Below are positions 14,661 through 29,156 of a stretch of 64,000 nt of DNA, in pieces (position 1 is the first letter of the stretch; each line of letters opens with the position of its first letter). A program made the position numbers and the translations under genes. The notes under the pieces are model-generated. The model saw only the letters and a list, made by a program, of their open reading frames with translations, was not told the DNA's origin and ran no database searches. The stretch is from Lepus europaeus (Eukaryota; Chordata; Mammalia; Lagomorpha; Leporidae): contig NC_084850.1 in the NCBI RefSeq assembly GCF_033115175.1, positions 4,525,024 through 4,589,023 on the forward strand, in the 5' to 3' direction.

Positions 14661-17600
14661 ACTTACTCTGAACCATAATGTTGACATTCCTGTTTGCCCT
14701 GTTACTTATGTGCTGTGGCTTCCTGAAGTCCTCTTTCTGACCTCATATTTCTGCTCCAGACTCCTTATCCAGCTTTACCCCAATATCTTCCCTCTGTTGG
14801 GTAAAGGCAGCATTCCACCTAGACATCTACATGTTTCTACTTTATGCCTCTGTTATTATGCATGCTTTTTTAATTACCTGAGCAAATGAAGTAAAACTAA
14901 CTTTTGAAAATCTTTATAAAAGCTTACATTAAACAAAACCACAGAAATTAAAATATTCAAGCTAGTACCTGTTTGGTTCAGCATTTCTCCATGCATAAGG
15001 GAAGTGTGCCATTGGCATTTTGTATAGGAAACTTTTTTTTGCATGGGATTGTCCCATGTGTTGTAAGACACTTATCCCTGACTCTCACCCTCTAAATACT
15101 AGTGGAGATACTGTCCTTCCAATCCTATGAGACATCCAAAAGCACTTTTGCCCATATCCTATCCCCCTTCTCCAACGTGGTGAATAACATTGTCCCCACT
15201 GAGAAGCACTGATAGTTATCTAAAGACTGTTGGACAGTAGGTGAGAAGAAAATTTAAGAAATGTGTAAAAATGTAGAACTTTGGTTTTTGAACGCAAAAG
15301 TGTGTCCCAGGTATAGAACTGCATGGGACATCAGTTGCTACAAGTATGTCTTTCATGTATTCACTCTCTTGGCATTCCCACCCTGAGAAGAAACAGGATT
15401 CCAGGAGGTGAGCTCTTGGCTCTGATAGCACAGAAAGAGGAGTGCCTATGCTGGTGAGGGTGGATAGGGGTAGGCTTCTGTGGAAATGTGGAGGATAAGT
15501 CAGGATCTGCTGGGGAGCCCTAGCACTAGATGGAACTGGGTGGTAGTTTTCAGGCACACTAAGGCACAGAGGAAGGAGAAACCTGTTAGCTAAGTGGACT
15601 AAATGTAGTTCAATTGTGGCTAGAACAAAGGCAGAAAGGATGGAAGTGTGCGAGTTGAGGGAAAGAGAGCTTCTACAAAGGGGTTCTGATGAATAGGGAC
15701 ACCTTAGTGAATTCCTTGGGCACAAAAGGATAATGTACACTTTGAGGAAATCAGTGATACCTGACATTTGTGAGATATCATACCAACTACTAGATGGAAA
15801 TAGCTTACAGGTTTATTGTTGAGTCACATATTTCTTTCAATGACATTGTATCTTTAAAAAGGTGGATTTGTAGCATTGGATGTAAATAAAGCTAGCACTG
15901 TGTCAGAATCCAAATAAAGAACAGGTAATGGGAGTGGAAGTACCTTTTTTAATTCCAAGGTTTGGAGAACGTGTACTGACAGGCACACACATCTCAGTAT
16001 GAAATAGTGGTGGGTTTCTGAAAATGAAATTTTTAAAATAATATTTTTCTTGCAATTTATGTGAATTATTTCTTTCAATGACTACTTAGGACAGAAATGC
16101 TAAGGTTAGATCTATTTACTTAAACCCAGTGGTATTGGTAGATATTTCTTTTGGCCTGGAGGTCTATGGAAGAATTAAGAGTCACTAAATGCTTGTGAAC
16201 TGAAAACTTTTGGCAGACTCCAGACCCAAACACATATTTTCATTTTGTAGGATAGATGAAGACTACCACAATGAAGAGCAGCCTGAAGGGCCTTTGGGAG
16301 CAGGGGACCATCAAGACTGGAGGCAGGGAGGCAATAGTTGCCTGGCTATGGAGTAGTGTAAAGATTAGTGATGCAGAATTTTTCTTGAGGTAGTCACTAT
16401 TTGGATTCAGGAGAAATTTAGCTGACAGAGTAGACAGGCTTTGGTGACTGAACACAAGAGTGTGGTCAGAAGAATAGAGGGTACTTCCCAGGTATATGCT
16501 TTGGACATTTAAATTTCTGTAGTCCCTTCCAGTGAGATAGGAAGGTGTAGGAAGGAGACAGAGTTCAAGATGCAAAGAATAGTGAATTCCACCGGGGACT
16601 GGCTTCAGTTAAGGTGTCCCTAGGAGAGCCAAGAGTGACATGTGCACAGCAGGGTCTGGTACATAGCAGGAGGGCTGGGTCAGAGAAGATGAGAAACAAC
16701 CTCTAAGAAGTAAAGCAAGCCAGGAATGTGGCTGAAATTTTTGTATCCCACCCTCAGGGTGGAATGAGTGAGTGAATGTGTGTGTGTATACATTTCCCTA
16801 GTGGTGACAGTAGACTAAGTTCAAGGCTCTGGGGAGCAACCCTATTTAAAGAGAGGGAAGGACCTACAGAAGGAATTGTCAGACACTTGTAAGACACAAA
16901 GACTACAAGGTGAGCTCCTAGAAGGCCAGAAAATAAGGTTTGAGAGGGAAATAGTGACTAGTCAACAATATGAGATGCTGCAAAGGCACCCACGAGGATA
17001 TGAATTGAAATATTATGCTGCATCCCAGTTATCAAGTGATCCTGGTGAAAGCAGTTTCCTGGTGGTGCCTTAGGTAACCATTACAGTTCGCAAAGCTTGG
17101 CTGCAGCAGAGAGAGAGAGAGCCAAGGCTAAGGGGTGCTAGATCATCAAAGGGGTGGATTTCTTTGGTTTGGGAGTTGTTCCTATCTTTAATCAGAAGGA
17201 GTTGTTATTTTTGTGCTGCTGCTAGAAAGAATCAGTGGAGTAAATAAAGTTAAAGATGCAACAAAGAATCAATAATGATGACTTGATGTAACAGGGTCCC
17301 CAAGAAACCCAAAAGGAAGGGGTGGGATGTTAGACCAAACCCTGGGTACAAGAAGAAGGAAGCACAAGGAAGGTTATGAAGAAAAGTGAGCAATAGTAAT
17401 GGCAGAAGGAAGACTGTGGGCCCTATTGCAGATGGCCTTTGTTCCTGGTGCTCCTGAAAATGAGGTCATGCTCTGAGCAAGTAGTGATCAAGCCTCGAGC
17501 CACAGAGGGTAAGGCCACCACCGAGCAGACAGGTAAAGCCGAAAGCCATGCACGTTTCTCCTCAACGTAGTGCTGCTGCTCTGCTCTGGTACTGCAGTTC

Positions 17601-17661
17601 AGGATTTTCTAGTGTAACATAATAAAGCTTTTACTGTATTATAATTTACATTGACTTTTAG

Positions 17662-17829
<168 letters not shown>

Positions 17830-17958
17830 TAAATAAACTTTTCTTATTTTATTATAAAATAATTTGTATTCATTGTAGAAAACTTGTAAAAGATAGACAA
17901 GCATAGGTAAGACTGATCTATAATACAACCACCAGACAATAAACTGGTAGTATTTTCA

Positions 17959-18293
17959 AATTTTTCTATTGATTCATTTATTTGAACGGCAGAGTGAGAG
18001 AGAAGGGGAGAGAGAAAGAGAGAGAGAGAGATTGATTCCATTCCACTTTTCACTCTCCAAATGACTGCAATGGCTGGGGTTGTGCCAGGCTGAAGCCAGG
18101 AGCTCAGAGCTTCTTCTGAGGTCTACCATGTGGGTGCAGGGGCCCAAGCATTTCGGCCATCTTCTGTTGCTTTCCCAGGCTTATTAGCAGGGAGCTGGAT
18201 CAGAAGTGGAGCAGCTGAGCCTTGAACTAGCACCTATTTGGGATGCTGGCATTGCAGGCAGCAGCTTAACCCGCTATGCCACAACACTGGCCC
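17959..18293 (-). repeat. CSINE with target-site duplication
   Basis: It starts around TTGATTCATTTATTTGAACGG and ends CACAACACTGGCCCC. GTAGTATTTT occurs on both sides. Confidence 0.8.
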
Positions 18294-18646
18294 CAGTAGT
18301 ATTTTTTATGTGCTTGTTATATACAAATAGTTGTGATCATACTATGTGTATAATTTCATGTCCTGATTTTTCATTTTGATGTTGCATCATAAACATTTGC
18401 CTATGTCAATAAAAGGTCTTTATGAACATGTCTTAAAGTTTAATTCATGCAAAATATTCTTAAAATACATTCCTTTATTTCTGAATATTTTGGTTATTTC
18501 CATTGTTTTGCAGTTTTAAATCATGCTGCATTGTATATTTTTGTGCACAAAAATATTTGCCTGATTATATGTTATTGCTTTCTTAGGAAACACAATAGAA
18601 ATAATATTATTAGGCTAGAGGTTGGGAACTTCTTTTGAAATTCTTA

Positions 18647-18790
18647 CAAAGCTGTAATCCATAAACTGTACTTTGGAAATTTATATTTACTAAATAGAAG
18701 TTAAAAAAAAAGTTATAAATGTAACTGCTATAATCTATAAGTTGTACCTATGAAATTTATATTTATTAAATAGAAGCTTTCTAAAAAAAA
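18647..18790 (+). repeat. Two tandem L1 3' tails inside one target-site duplication
   Basis: Two successive L1 3' termini are seen: GCTGTAATCCATAAACTG to AAAAAAAAAG, then ATAATCTATAAGTTGTACC to AAAAAAAAG. GAAATTCTTA flanks the pair at 18637-18646 and 18791-18800. Confidence 0.7.
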
Positions 18791-19699
18791 GAAATTCTTA
18801 AACAGCTTATGAAAAAAGAGAATTTAAAGTATGAGTATGAGTGTATTTTGGTGCTAAAAAGTATTTTTGTAAAAGATGTGTATTATGAAAAAATTATACA
18901 TAAATTTCAAATAATTTTAGAATACTCTCAGTACTACATTTGGTTTTCCAAAAAGCTGTACTAGTTTAAACTCTTAGCAAGGATGGGTCTAAGTCATGCT
19001 TCTAAGCTGTGGCTGAGTTAGTGAGTATTTGGTTAAAATTGACAATGGATGGTTAAATGGATGGCTGGACAGAAGGCCAGATAGATAGATAAATGACAGG
19101 CTATGAAGTAGGCAGTGCCGTATTGTTTCATCTAGCAAATGCATAGAAAGAAGATTGTAACAAAGGCAGAAGACTTATACTGCCATTTCCTGTATAAAAT
19201 ATAATTTACCTTTTAAAAACCAGTGAACGTTATAGAAAAAAAGAAAAGAACATACTCACTTGGGGACAGGGAAGAAAATTAGGAAAAATAAGTACTCCAG
19301 AATTAAAGTGTAGGTGAGACTAATCACTTCTGCTGAAATTTTTTCATGAAACATTCATAATAAAAGACATTGTTTAGGTTCCCATCCAGTATCTTCAGGG
19401 TGCTATATCTGTTTCTGTTGTGACGTGGAGGAAACAAGGCCAGATAAGGCCAAATTTTTAGTATAAGGCACAATTGGGGGGAAATAGTTCAAGTGCTTTC
19501 TGCAAGTAAGTATAGGAATTTTTTCTACCCTTGATCCTGTTCGGATCTCAGTGGATGAAGCAATGTTATTTTGCAACAGACAGCAAGTGGGTCTGTTAAG
19601 GTCACTAACATTCCACCTCTGAAGGGAACTCCAATAAATTAGTCTCATGACAGATATGCATTACAAAAGGGAAAATAGGCTGTGCATAAACTCTACAGA

Positions 19700-21150
19700 A
19701 AATTCCACAATCAAAGCCAGCAAGCTAGTTAAGAGAATCTACGATCATATATCAACACAAATCCTCTGACCAATATTGAATCTGTTACACACTTTAAAAT
19801 TTTTTTAAAAAGAGAAAAAAAAATTGTATCTACAAATTATATTGAATCTGTAAAAACTAAATAAAAATGTAAAAAGGAGAAAAAACCCTTAAAAAGAATT
19901 GTTTCTACACACTATATTGAATGTTAAAAACTAAAAAATTTAAAAAAGAAACAGAAAAAAAGTCATTAAAAAATAAAAGTGAAGTGAAAAACAATACAAG
20001 TAGAAGAAAACATAGGATAAAATTTTGGCAGCGTGTGTTTAGGTGAAGGATTCTTAAAAATGGCACAGATAATATGGTTCATAAAAGAAATTTATAAATT
20101 CAGACTCCCTCAAAATTAAGATGAAATAAACAAAAAGGCTATACAGGCTGGGAGAAAATATTTGCAAATTATGTATCAATGCATTGACTTGTATTCCAAA
20201 CATATAAAGAACACTTAAAAACCTCAAAATAGGCCAGTGCCGTGGCTCACTTGGTTAGTCCTCTGCCTGTTGCTCCAGCATCCCATATGGGCACCAGGTT
20301 CTAGTCCCGGTTGCTCCTCTTCCAGTCCAGCTCTCTGCTGTGGCCTGGGAGGGCAGTGGAGGATGGCCCCGGTGCTTGAGCTCCTGCACCCACATGAGAG
20401 ACCAGGAGGAAGCACCTGGCTCCTGGGTTTGGATCGGCACAGTGCCAGCCACAGCGGCCATTTCGGGAGTCAACCAATGAAAGGAAGACCTTTGTCTCTC
20501 TCACTGTCTATAACTCTGTCAAATAAATAAATTTAAAAAAAACCCTCAAAATAAGAAAACATACCTAATTTAAAAATTGGCAGAAAATTTAAGTAGACAA
20601 TATACACAAGGATAAACACATAGCAGATAAGCACAAGAAACGATGCTCAATATCATTGTCCTTTAGGGAAAGCCCAACTAAAGGATGACATCCTGTATAA
20701 CATTTACTGGAATGTACAGATGAAAACCATTGGAAATGCCAAGTGCTGGGGAAGGTGCAGAGGAACTGGTATACTTCCACATGGCTGGAGGGAAGGCAGA
20801 CTTACAGGGACAGTGGGAGAGTTTGGCAACTTCTTCCACAGTTAAACCTGCACTTGCTTGAGTCCCAGCAGTCCCACTCCTGGCTTTATTTTTATCCTAG
20901 AGAAATGAAAATGTGCCACCTCATAAAAACCAGAACACAAGTTGTTGTACTGGGTTGTTGGTAAAAGCCTAGAGCTGGAAATCACCTTCAGTGGGTGGTA
21001 GGATAAAGACAGTGTGGTCTTCCAAGCAGTGGACTTCTGCTTAGTGAAGGGGAGAGACTGTGGATACACAAAGTGACTGGGATAAATCTCAAAGGATGAT
21101 GCTGACAGAAGCCACTCTCTAAAGGTTACTTGCTGTATGAACATTTTTTA
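19700..21150 (+). repeat. Old L1 3' region, interrupted
   Basis: Phrases such as GGCTGGGAGAAAATATTTGCA and ATGATGCTGACAGAAGCC fit an old mammalian L1 ORF2/3' UTR. Frames are destroyed and boundaries are uncertain. A CSINE sits at 20232-20544. Confidence 0.4.
20232..20544 (+). repeat. CSINE with target-site duplication
   Basis: GGCCAGTGCCGTGGCTCACTT head and TCAAATAAATAAATTT tail. The flanking AACCTCAAAATA recurs as AACCCTCAAAATA after the tail. Confidence 0.85.
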
Positions 21151-21782
21151 CAAAGGCAAAGACATAGTAACAAAGAACAGATCTTATGCTTGCTAGAAGT
21201 TACAATGGGGTGATGGTGTGGCAGTGAAGGGACAGCACAAGTGATTTGTACTGGATAACTGATATCCTGGCTGTTGCTATGTGAATCTGTATATGTTAAA
21301 ACTCATAGACTGTATGGGAAGAAAAAAGGATCAATTTTGCTACATGATAACTAGTAAAAGAAAAAGAGATAACTGAGAGGGCAGGGGCAGGAGGGAGGAA
21401 AGATGGCACATAGGAATCTGGCCAGGTGATACCCTAGGAGTTATCCTATAGGCTTGTGTGTAGGTGAGAAAAGGTCTTTTGGCCATGACAGCAATATCCT
21501 CAGAATGCACCTGATCATGGTGGTGGAGTCAGGGTAGCCTCACCTACCCAACATCAGTCTGCCAAGTTCACTGATAGGGTGGGGATTGAGAGACATTTTC
21601 CAGGGTCATGTTCCCAAATTTGTTGACTGAGTACTTCCAGCAGGTTGTGCAAGTATTGCCTGTGAAGAGAGTATGTCAGAGTGAGAGCTTATGTATGTGC
21701 ATAGGAGTAACAACACTGCTGTGTTCTGTCTGGGAACTCTGAGGTCTGCAGAGCCTTTGTGAGTGACTGCATGAATATGAGA

Positions 21783-23740
21783 TACCAAATAACTAGGAGT
21801 GAGACAGTGAGTGATTAAGGGAAGCAGTATGAATGTGTGAGGGGGTGAGTTAATGAGTAATTGGATGTGTCAATTGAGTGTGAGTTTCTGAATGAGTGAA
21901 TGTGTGAACTCTGAATGAGAATGAGGTATGTGAGTGAATGAGTATGTGAGTGAGTGAGTGAATATGTGGGTGAATAAGTGAATGAATATGTAAGCAAATG
22001 TGAGAGTTCCTGAGTGAGAATTAGTGAATTTGTAACTTCCTGAATTAGTATGTAAATGAGTAAGTTTATGAGTGAATAATGAGGGAATGTGTGGGTAATG
22101 AAGTGAGTGTGTGAGTTGTGTGAGTGTGTATAAGCAAGTGTGTGAGTTAAATGTGAGGTGACTGTGATTGAGCACATGTTTGTGTGAGTGTGTGTGTGTG
22201 TGTGTGTGACTACATAACTGTGTGAATGGATGAATGTGTGAGTAACAGTGAGAGAATGTGTGGGGTACTTCCTGAGTGAATGCGTGAGTGAATGAGTATA
22301 TGAGTGGGCGAGTGAGTAAGTGTGAATGAATTCTGTGTGTATGAGTAGGTTAGTTGAGTGAATAAGTGAATAAGTAACAGTAACTTTCTGAGTGTATGTG
22401 AGTATATTGAATGTGAGTCAGTTTGTGAGTGAATATGCAAATAAGTTTGAGTGAGGAAGTGTGAGAGTTGAGTAACTGAATGAGGAAGTGACTGTTTCAC
22501 TGAATGAGTGAGTGAGGATGTGAATGAATGTGTAATTATGAGTAAGTGAGCAAGTGACTTGTGAGGATGTGTGAGTGTGTGACTGTAAGTGTATGAGTGA
22601 CTGTGTGAGTGGATGATTGTATGATTTAGTCAATGGGAGTACACGTGTGAGTCCCTGAGTGTCTGAGAAAGTGTATGAGTGACTATGACCGAATGGCCCA
22701 TTGAGTGAGAGAGCAAGATGTGAGTGTGTGAAAAAGTTAGTTCCTAAGTGTGGGACAAAGTTTGTGAATGCAAATGAGTGAATAAATGAATGTGTATGAA
22801 AGTGAGGTGTGAGTGAATGAATATGTGAGGGACAGACTGAAGTGTGAGTCTGATTATGAGTGACAGAGTGAGGTGTGACAGAGTAAAAGAGAGGTGAGTG
22901 ACAGAATGAAGTGTGGGAAGCACTGAGGTATGAGTGAATGAGTAATAAGTGTGAGTATGTGAGTGACAGGTATAACTGCATAAGAGTGAAGTGTATGTGA
23001 GTGACAGAGTTAAGTGTGGGTGAGTGGCAGGTGTGACTGAATGGCAAACTGAGGTGTGAGCAAATGGAGTGAAAGTGAGGTATGTCACAGTGAGGTATGA
23101 GTTTTTCAGTAACACATGTATGAGCAAATGAGTCAAAGTGAGGTATGGGTGAGTGTGACAGTGAGGTGAGAGTGGGTGATAGGTGTGAATGAGTGACACA
23201 GTGAGGTGTAAGTGAATGAGTGACAGGTGTGAGTACCACAGTGAGGTGTGACTGAGTTTGTGAGTGACAGTGAGACATGAGTGACTCACTAAATGAGGTA
23301 TGTGTGAGTGACAGTGTGAGTGTGTGACACAATGAGGTATGTGTGATTTTGATTGAGGTGGGGGAGACTGATAGATGTGAGTGAGTGACACATTTAGGTG
23401 TGAGCACCAGGTGAGAGTGATGGAGTGAGTCAGAGCGAGGTGTATGTGAGTGAAAGGGTGTGGTGTGACTGAGTGATGCAGGTGGGAATGAGACACAGAA
23501 TGAGGTATGAAACTGATAGATTTGAGAGAGTGAGGTGAGTGATACATTGAAGTGTGAAACAGTGAGGTGCGAGTGAATGACACAATGTAGTGTGTGAGTT
23601 TGTGAGTGATGTGTGGAAGTGGGAGAGTGATACTGAGATGTGAGTGACACATTGAGATGCAAGTGACAGAGTAAGGTGAGAGTGAGTGGGAGTTGTGAGC
23701 GAGAGTCACAAAGTATGTGAAAGTGATAAGGTGAGGTGTG
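21783..23740 (+). repeat. Degenerate GTGA/GTGAGT array, about 2 kb
   Basis: The + strand is built from GTGAGTGAATGAGTG-like units, mixed with GTGAGGTGTGAGTGACA-type units in the right half. C is very scarce. A (TG)n run lies at about 22187-22208. The unit length drifts, so this looks like an expanded and decayed tetranucleotide or minisatellite array. It ends about 240 bp before TMEM185A exon 5. Confidence 0.85.
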
Positions 23741-23905
23741 AGTGCAGTCCTAACAGAAAATAAGGACACTGAGATTGGATGCAAGGCTGGCACAGAAGGG
23801 CAAAGAGGGACTGGTGACAGGGTGTCCCTGAGACAGGTCCCATGGTGGATAAGTTTCTGTTCAAGGTCATCCTCGCAGCAGTCCTAGGCGGCAGGACTGT
23901 CCTAA

Positions 23906-24888
<983 letters not shown>

Positions 24889-24907
24889 TGACTTGTGTGT
24901 GAGTGTG

Positions 24908-24937
24908 TTTGTGGTGGTGGTGGTGGTGGTGGTGGGG
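24908..24937 (+). repeat. (GTG)n microsatellite
   Basis: About nine GTG/GGT units in a row within intron 6. Confidence 0.9.
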
Positions 24938-25332
24938 AGTCCCAATTTAGGCATGTGTGTGGGAAAGGGCTAAAGAAGGTCAAGGACCTTCCAAGCACAA
25001 GGCTTGCATGCTGTCCCCCTGGCTTTGTGCTGCCCTGCACTATGGCTGTCCTGCAGTGCATGCTACAGCCTGAGGCAGGACCCAACAAGACAAGCAGCTT
25101 CTCTGAGCTCCTGTAACACCTACTGCAAAATGGGGATCAAGATTTCTCCTTCCAGCACTCATGAGTATGGGATGAGAAATCCACATCTCCCATCAGAAAA
25201 CATGAAATCATCCCCACCCCCAGTCCCTTTTTGTCTTTCTCCCTCCCCATGTCACTCCTGACATCACTGAGTCTTATCAGGTGTACCTTGCTGGCTCTCT
25301 TCCTTTCCAAAATGCATGTTGTGACAGTTTTT

Positions 25333-25655
25333 TAAAAAAAGATATATTTATTTATATAGAAAGAGTTACAGAGCAGGGGATAGGAGGCGGGATAGATCTT
25401 CTGTCCACTGATTCACTCCCCAGATGGCCACAACAGCCAGTGCTGGGCAAGGCCAAAACCAGGAGCCAGGAGCGTCATCAGGTCTCCCATGTGAGTGGCA
25501 GCGCCCCTGTTACTTGGGCCATCTTCTACTGATTTCCCAGGCCATTAGTAAGGATCTGGATCCAAAGTGGAGCAGCCAGGATATAAACCAGCACCGATAT
25601 GGAATGCTGATGTTGCAGGTGGTGCCTTTACCTGCTGTGCTACAACACCGGCCCC
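25333..25655 (-). repeat. CSINE
   Basis: It begins AAAAAAAGATATATTTATTTA and ends CTACAACACCGGCCCC, a reverse-oriented CSINE. Confidence 0.8.
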
Positions 25656-26149
25656 ATGGCACGCCATTTTGAATTTATCTGAGAGGAAGATCACTTTCTC
25701 ATGAGGCTGTCAGCTCCACTGCATGTAACCCCAGAACACTGCTCTTCTGGAAGTCAATACGGGTAGGGGCAGTGCCGAGCCTGCAGCCCAGGCCATACTT
25801 GCTGCTTGTATCCTGGGAAAACTGGCACTGAGCTGATGGTCCTCTGGTACCCAGAGAGGGCACTAGGCACCAGGACTCCTGTTGTCCCCAGAGAGGGGAA
25901 CAAGCCTCAGGAGGACCCATGGTATACAGAGAAGATAGTGGGCCTTGGAGATATACCTGTGAAGTGGCTCCATGAGCTCCAACTGCTTCCTGGCTTGGAG
26001 CAGTACATGCCTCATGTCCTCCTGGATGCCAAATGAGACATAAATCCTCTTGGAAGACATTCATTGTCATCCATGAGTTTATCTAGTGCAGAGTACGTGA
26101 GAGGCAGACAACAGAATCTATGCCCCACAGGCACTGGACACTCAACTAG

Positions 26150-26310
26150 GGTAGTGATTCTCAAACATGAGCACCCCCAGAGTCCCTGCAGGCCAGGCTA
26201 AGGGGATTTCTTGGCCTTGCCTCACCCCACAGTTTCTGATTTGGAAGTTGTGAACCTGAGGTGCTGTCACTACAGGACCAGAAATTCTACTTAGGGAACC
26301 CTGGAGCTAT
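26150..26310 (+). mobile_element. MER5A-like hAT relic
   Basis: TAGTGATTCTCAAACATGAGC, then CCCCACAGTTTCTGATTTGG, matches the MER5A layout. There is no coding capacity. Confidence 0.6.
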
Positions 26311-26405
26311 AGGTCATATGTACTTCTTCTCCATATTGGGCATTCAGGCCCTGGGCTGTCTTCATTTCTGAGGAATCTGGGTGAAGTAAAATTTGCAACA
26401 GGTGA

Positions 26406-26729
<324 letters not shown>

Positions 26730-28147
26730 ATGCCACTCTCAGGGACAGAGTGTAAGTGGACTGGGACGTACCCTCTCTCCACCTTTCTCTGCCTCTTGTT
26801 CACCCCCCAACTCAGACCCAGAACTGGAGCTGGGCCTCCAGGGAAGTCCATCTCATGCCTTGTTTGCATTCAGTGCCAATCAGCTACTCACCATGATGGG
26901 ACGCGGACATGGCAGGGGACTGGGTCAGGTGTCCATGAGATGTGGATGCCAGGAAGAACATGAAAGGTGAGGCCAGCCTCACCCTGGTGGATACCAGAGG
27001 CACTTGCTGGGCTCCATCATCCCCACTGGGGCACAGCTACCTTAAATAGGCCCACAGAAGGAGAAGCTAATCTACATGGGAGTTTTCCAAAGTATTAAAA
27101 TTCCCATCCAAAGTGTTTAAAAGTGTTTTCAACAGGGCCTGCCTGCACATGTAGCTCAGAGTTACCTGTTATGGGTGGTCAGTAGGAACTATAAGATGTC
27201 TTGGATGCACCATGTGATGTGTGTAGACACAGCACAGACATCCTTTTCCCTGTTCCTACTGTGGAGTAGTTTGCTCTGGGAGTATCCACAGCAGCTTTCA
27301 ATGCCTTCATCGGTGAGCCCATTCCAGTGGAGTGACTCCATGCCTGTACAGTATTTATACAAATATTTTAGCTTTGTAATATACAGTGTCAGATCCTAGT
27401 TCTGTATAGTATATCCTGTTAAAGTATTTTTTTACAAGCTTGTGCTGGGGATGGACATGTTCTGCTGCAGAAGGAGAAGGTGGCAGCACTCCAGCGCTGC
27501 CCCAAGGGAATGCCACACCAGCAGGGGACATGCCATGGATACCCTGGAATTCCCCTGTGCACGTAGTCACTGCCTCTGCCAGAGCTGCTGCAAGGATCAA
27601 GAGATGGCCTGTGCTTCTCTAACATGTGATGAACACCAGCTAGCAAACCGCCCCCCTCCAAAGCATTACCTGAGGCAGGACACTCTGGAGCAGTGCAGAG
27701 TAGTAATGGCTATGGAGCGGGGTCTGTGTTCAGGTCCAGGGCTTTGTCTGCCAGCAACTATAGCACTTTAGAGCAGGCTCGAGGCTGTCATATGTGATCA
27801 CAGTTTCTCTAGGCACTTCTAGTTCTAGCTCTGGATCCAGTCCTCCAAGTGGGCTATCCTTCTGCAAGAAAGCACATAGTTCACTTTTAAAGGAGGATGA
27901 GGAGTGTGGATATTCTCACCCTAAAGGAAATGTGGGATTTTAACATGGACAACTGCTAGATGGCCTATATCAGGCATAATTAAGCCCCACACATCCCTGA
28001 ATCTGCCCCTGGAACTGGCCTTTTATGAATGGAGGAAAAAGGAGAACAGAATGGTGTAGTATTCCCTGCTCTGTGTAAAAATCAAAATAGCTGAATCCAC
28101 TATTTTTGCTCCCCTTAGCTGTTCAATAAACAGTCTCCTCATTTTAC
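26730..28147 (+). other. TMEM185A: TMEM185A 3' UTR
   Basis: This is the sequence between the stop and the AATAAA at 28125. No recognised repeat is present. Small open frames here look incidental. Confidence 0.75.
28125..28130 (+). terminator. TMEM185A: TMEM185A poly(A) signal
   Basis: A canonical AATAAA is followed within 40 bases by the GT-rich GGTGCATTGTATGTATC, as expected of a downstream element. An antisense L1 tail begins directly after it, at 28165. Confidence 0.75.
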
Positions 28148-28164
28148 AGGTGCATTGTATGTAT

Positions 28165-28677
28165 CTTTTTTTTAACTTTTATTTAATGAATATAAATTTC
28201 CAAAGTACAGCTTATGGATTACAATGGTTTCCCCCCACCATAACTTCCCTCCCACCTGCAACCCTCCCCTTTCCCGCTCCCTCTCCCCTTCCATTCATAT
28301 CAAGATTCATTTTCAATTCTCTTTATATACAGAAGATCAATTTAGTATATATTAAGTAAAGATTTCAACAGTTTGCACCCACATAGAAACACAAAGTGAA
28401 ACATACTGTTGGAGTACTAGTTATAGCATTAAATCACAATGTACAGCACATTAAGGACAGAGATCCCACATGAGGAGCAAGTGCACAGTGACTCCTGTTG
28501 TTGACCCAACAATTTGACACTCTAGTTTATGGTGCCAGTAACCACCCTAGGCTGTTGTCATGAGTTGCCAAGGCTATGGAAGCCTTCCGAGTTCGCCAAC
28601 TCTGATCATATTTAGACAAGGTCATAGTCAAAGTGGAAGTTCTCTCCTCCCTTCAGAGAAAGGCACCTCCCTCTTTT
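28165..28677 (-). repeat. L1 3' end, antisense
   Basis: A T-run followed by AACTTTTATTTAATGAATAT and ACAGCTTATGGATTACAATGG is the complement of the lagomorph L1 3' tail. The match continues into the 3' UTR up to CAGAGAAAGGCACCTCC. Confidence 0.85.
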
Positions 28678-28683
28678 TTTTTT

Positions 28684-29156
28684 TAAGGGAAAGGGTTTAT
28701 TGGGGAACACCCAACAGACCGGAAAGCTGATTCCAGCCAAGACTGGGAGAAAAGTCACTCATCATTTGTAGGTAGAGGGGTTTGTCTGTAGAGAAATTTT
28801 GAACAATTATACAGCATTAAGTGGGGAAGAGGACCATCAGTACACACAGGTTGGGAGTAGAGCCATTGGTGGTAGAGTAGAGGTTATGATTACGAAGGAA
28901 TGAGGCCCAAGTGCACTAGACAGGGTCTAGAACAAAGGACAGAGTCATTATTAGAGGAGCTAAGAAAGGTGCTAAGCTACAATTAAGTTTTCTGATTGAG
29001 AGACAAATAGAACCTGACAGAAGGGGCTTGATAATAATCTGTTGGGCTTTAGGTCTTGTAAATTCAGAGGCCCAGACCTATCTATCTCTTCACATGGGGT
29101 ACATCCTAAGGGAGGTGTGAACCTCCTAGGGGAAGGCACTCTGTTGACTTTCATTA
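28684..29156 (-). repeat. Retroposed module with its own poly(A) signal, shared with 40832-41191
   Basis: Read on the minus strand, the piece ends CCCCAATAAACCCTTTCCCTT followed by an A-run (28676-28687 on +), the layout of a polyadenylated transcript end. Positions 28801-29156 are nearly identical to 40832-41191. It may be a variant L1 3' UTR module, but I cannot assign the family. Confidence 0.5.

Noticed and set aside
15216-15767. 183-codon antisense frame in intron 3
   Set aside because: No recognisable domain, no splice or promoter context, and composition like the surrounding intron.
22418-23662. 414-codon open frame on the minus strand (with a 349-codon frame overlapping it)
   Set aside because: It lies entirely inside the GTGA-type array. 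The complement of such repeats is free of stop codons, so long Ser/His/Thr-rich frames arise by chance.
21783-23740. Regular short repeats resembling a CRISPR array
   Set aside because: There are no fixed-length repeats with unique spacers, and the genome is mammalian. It is a simple-sequence array.
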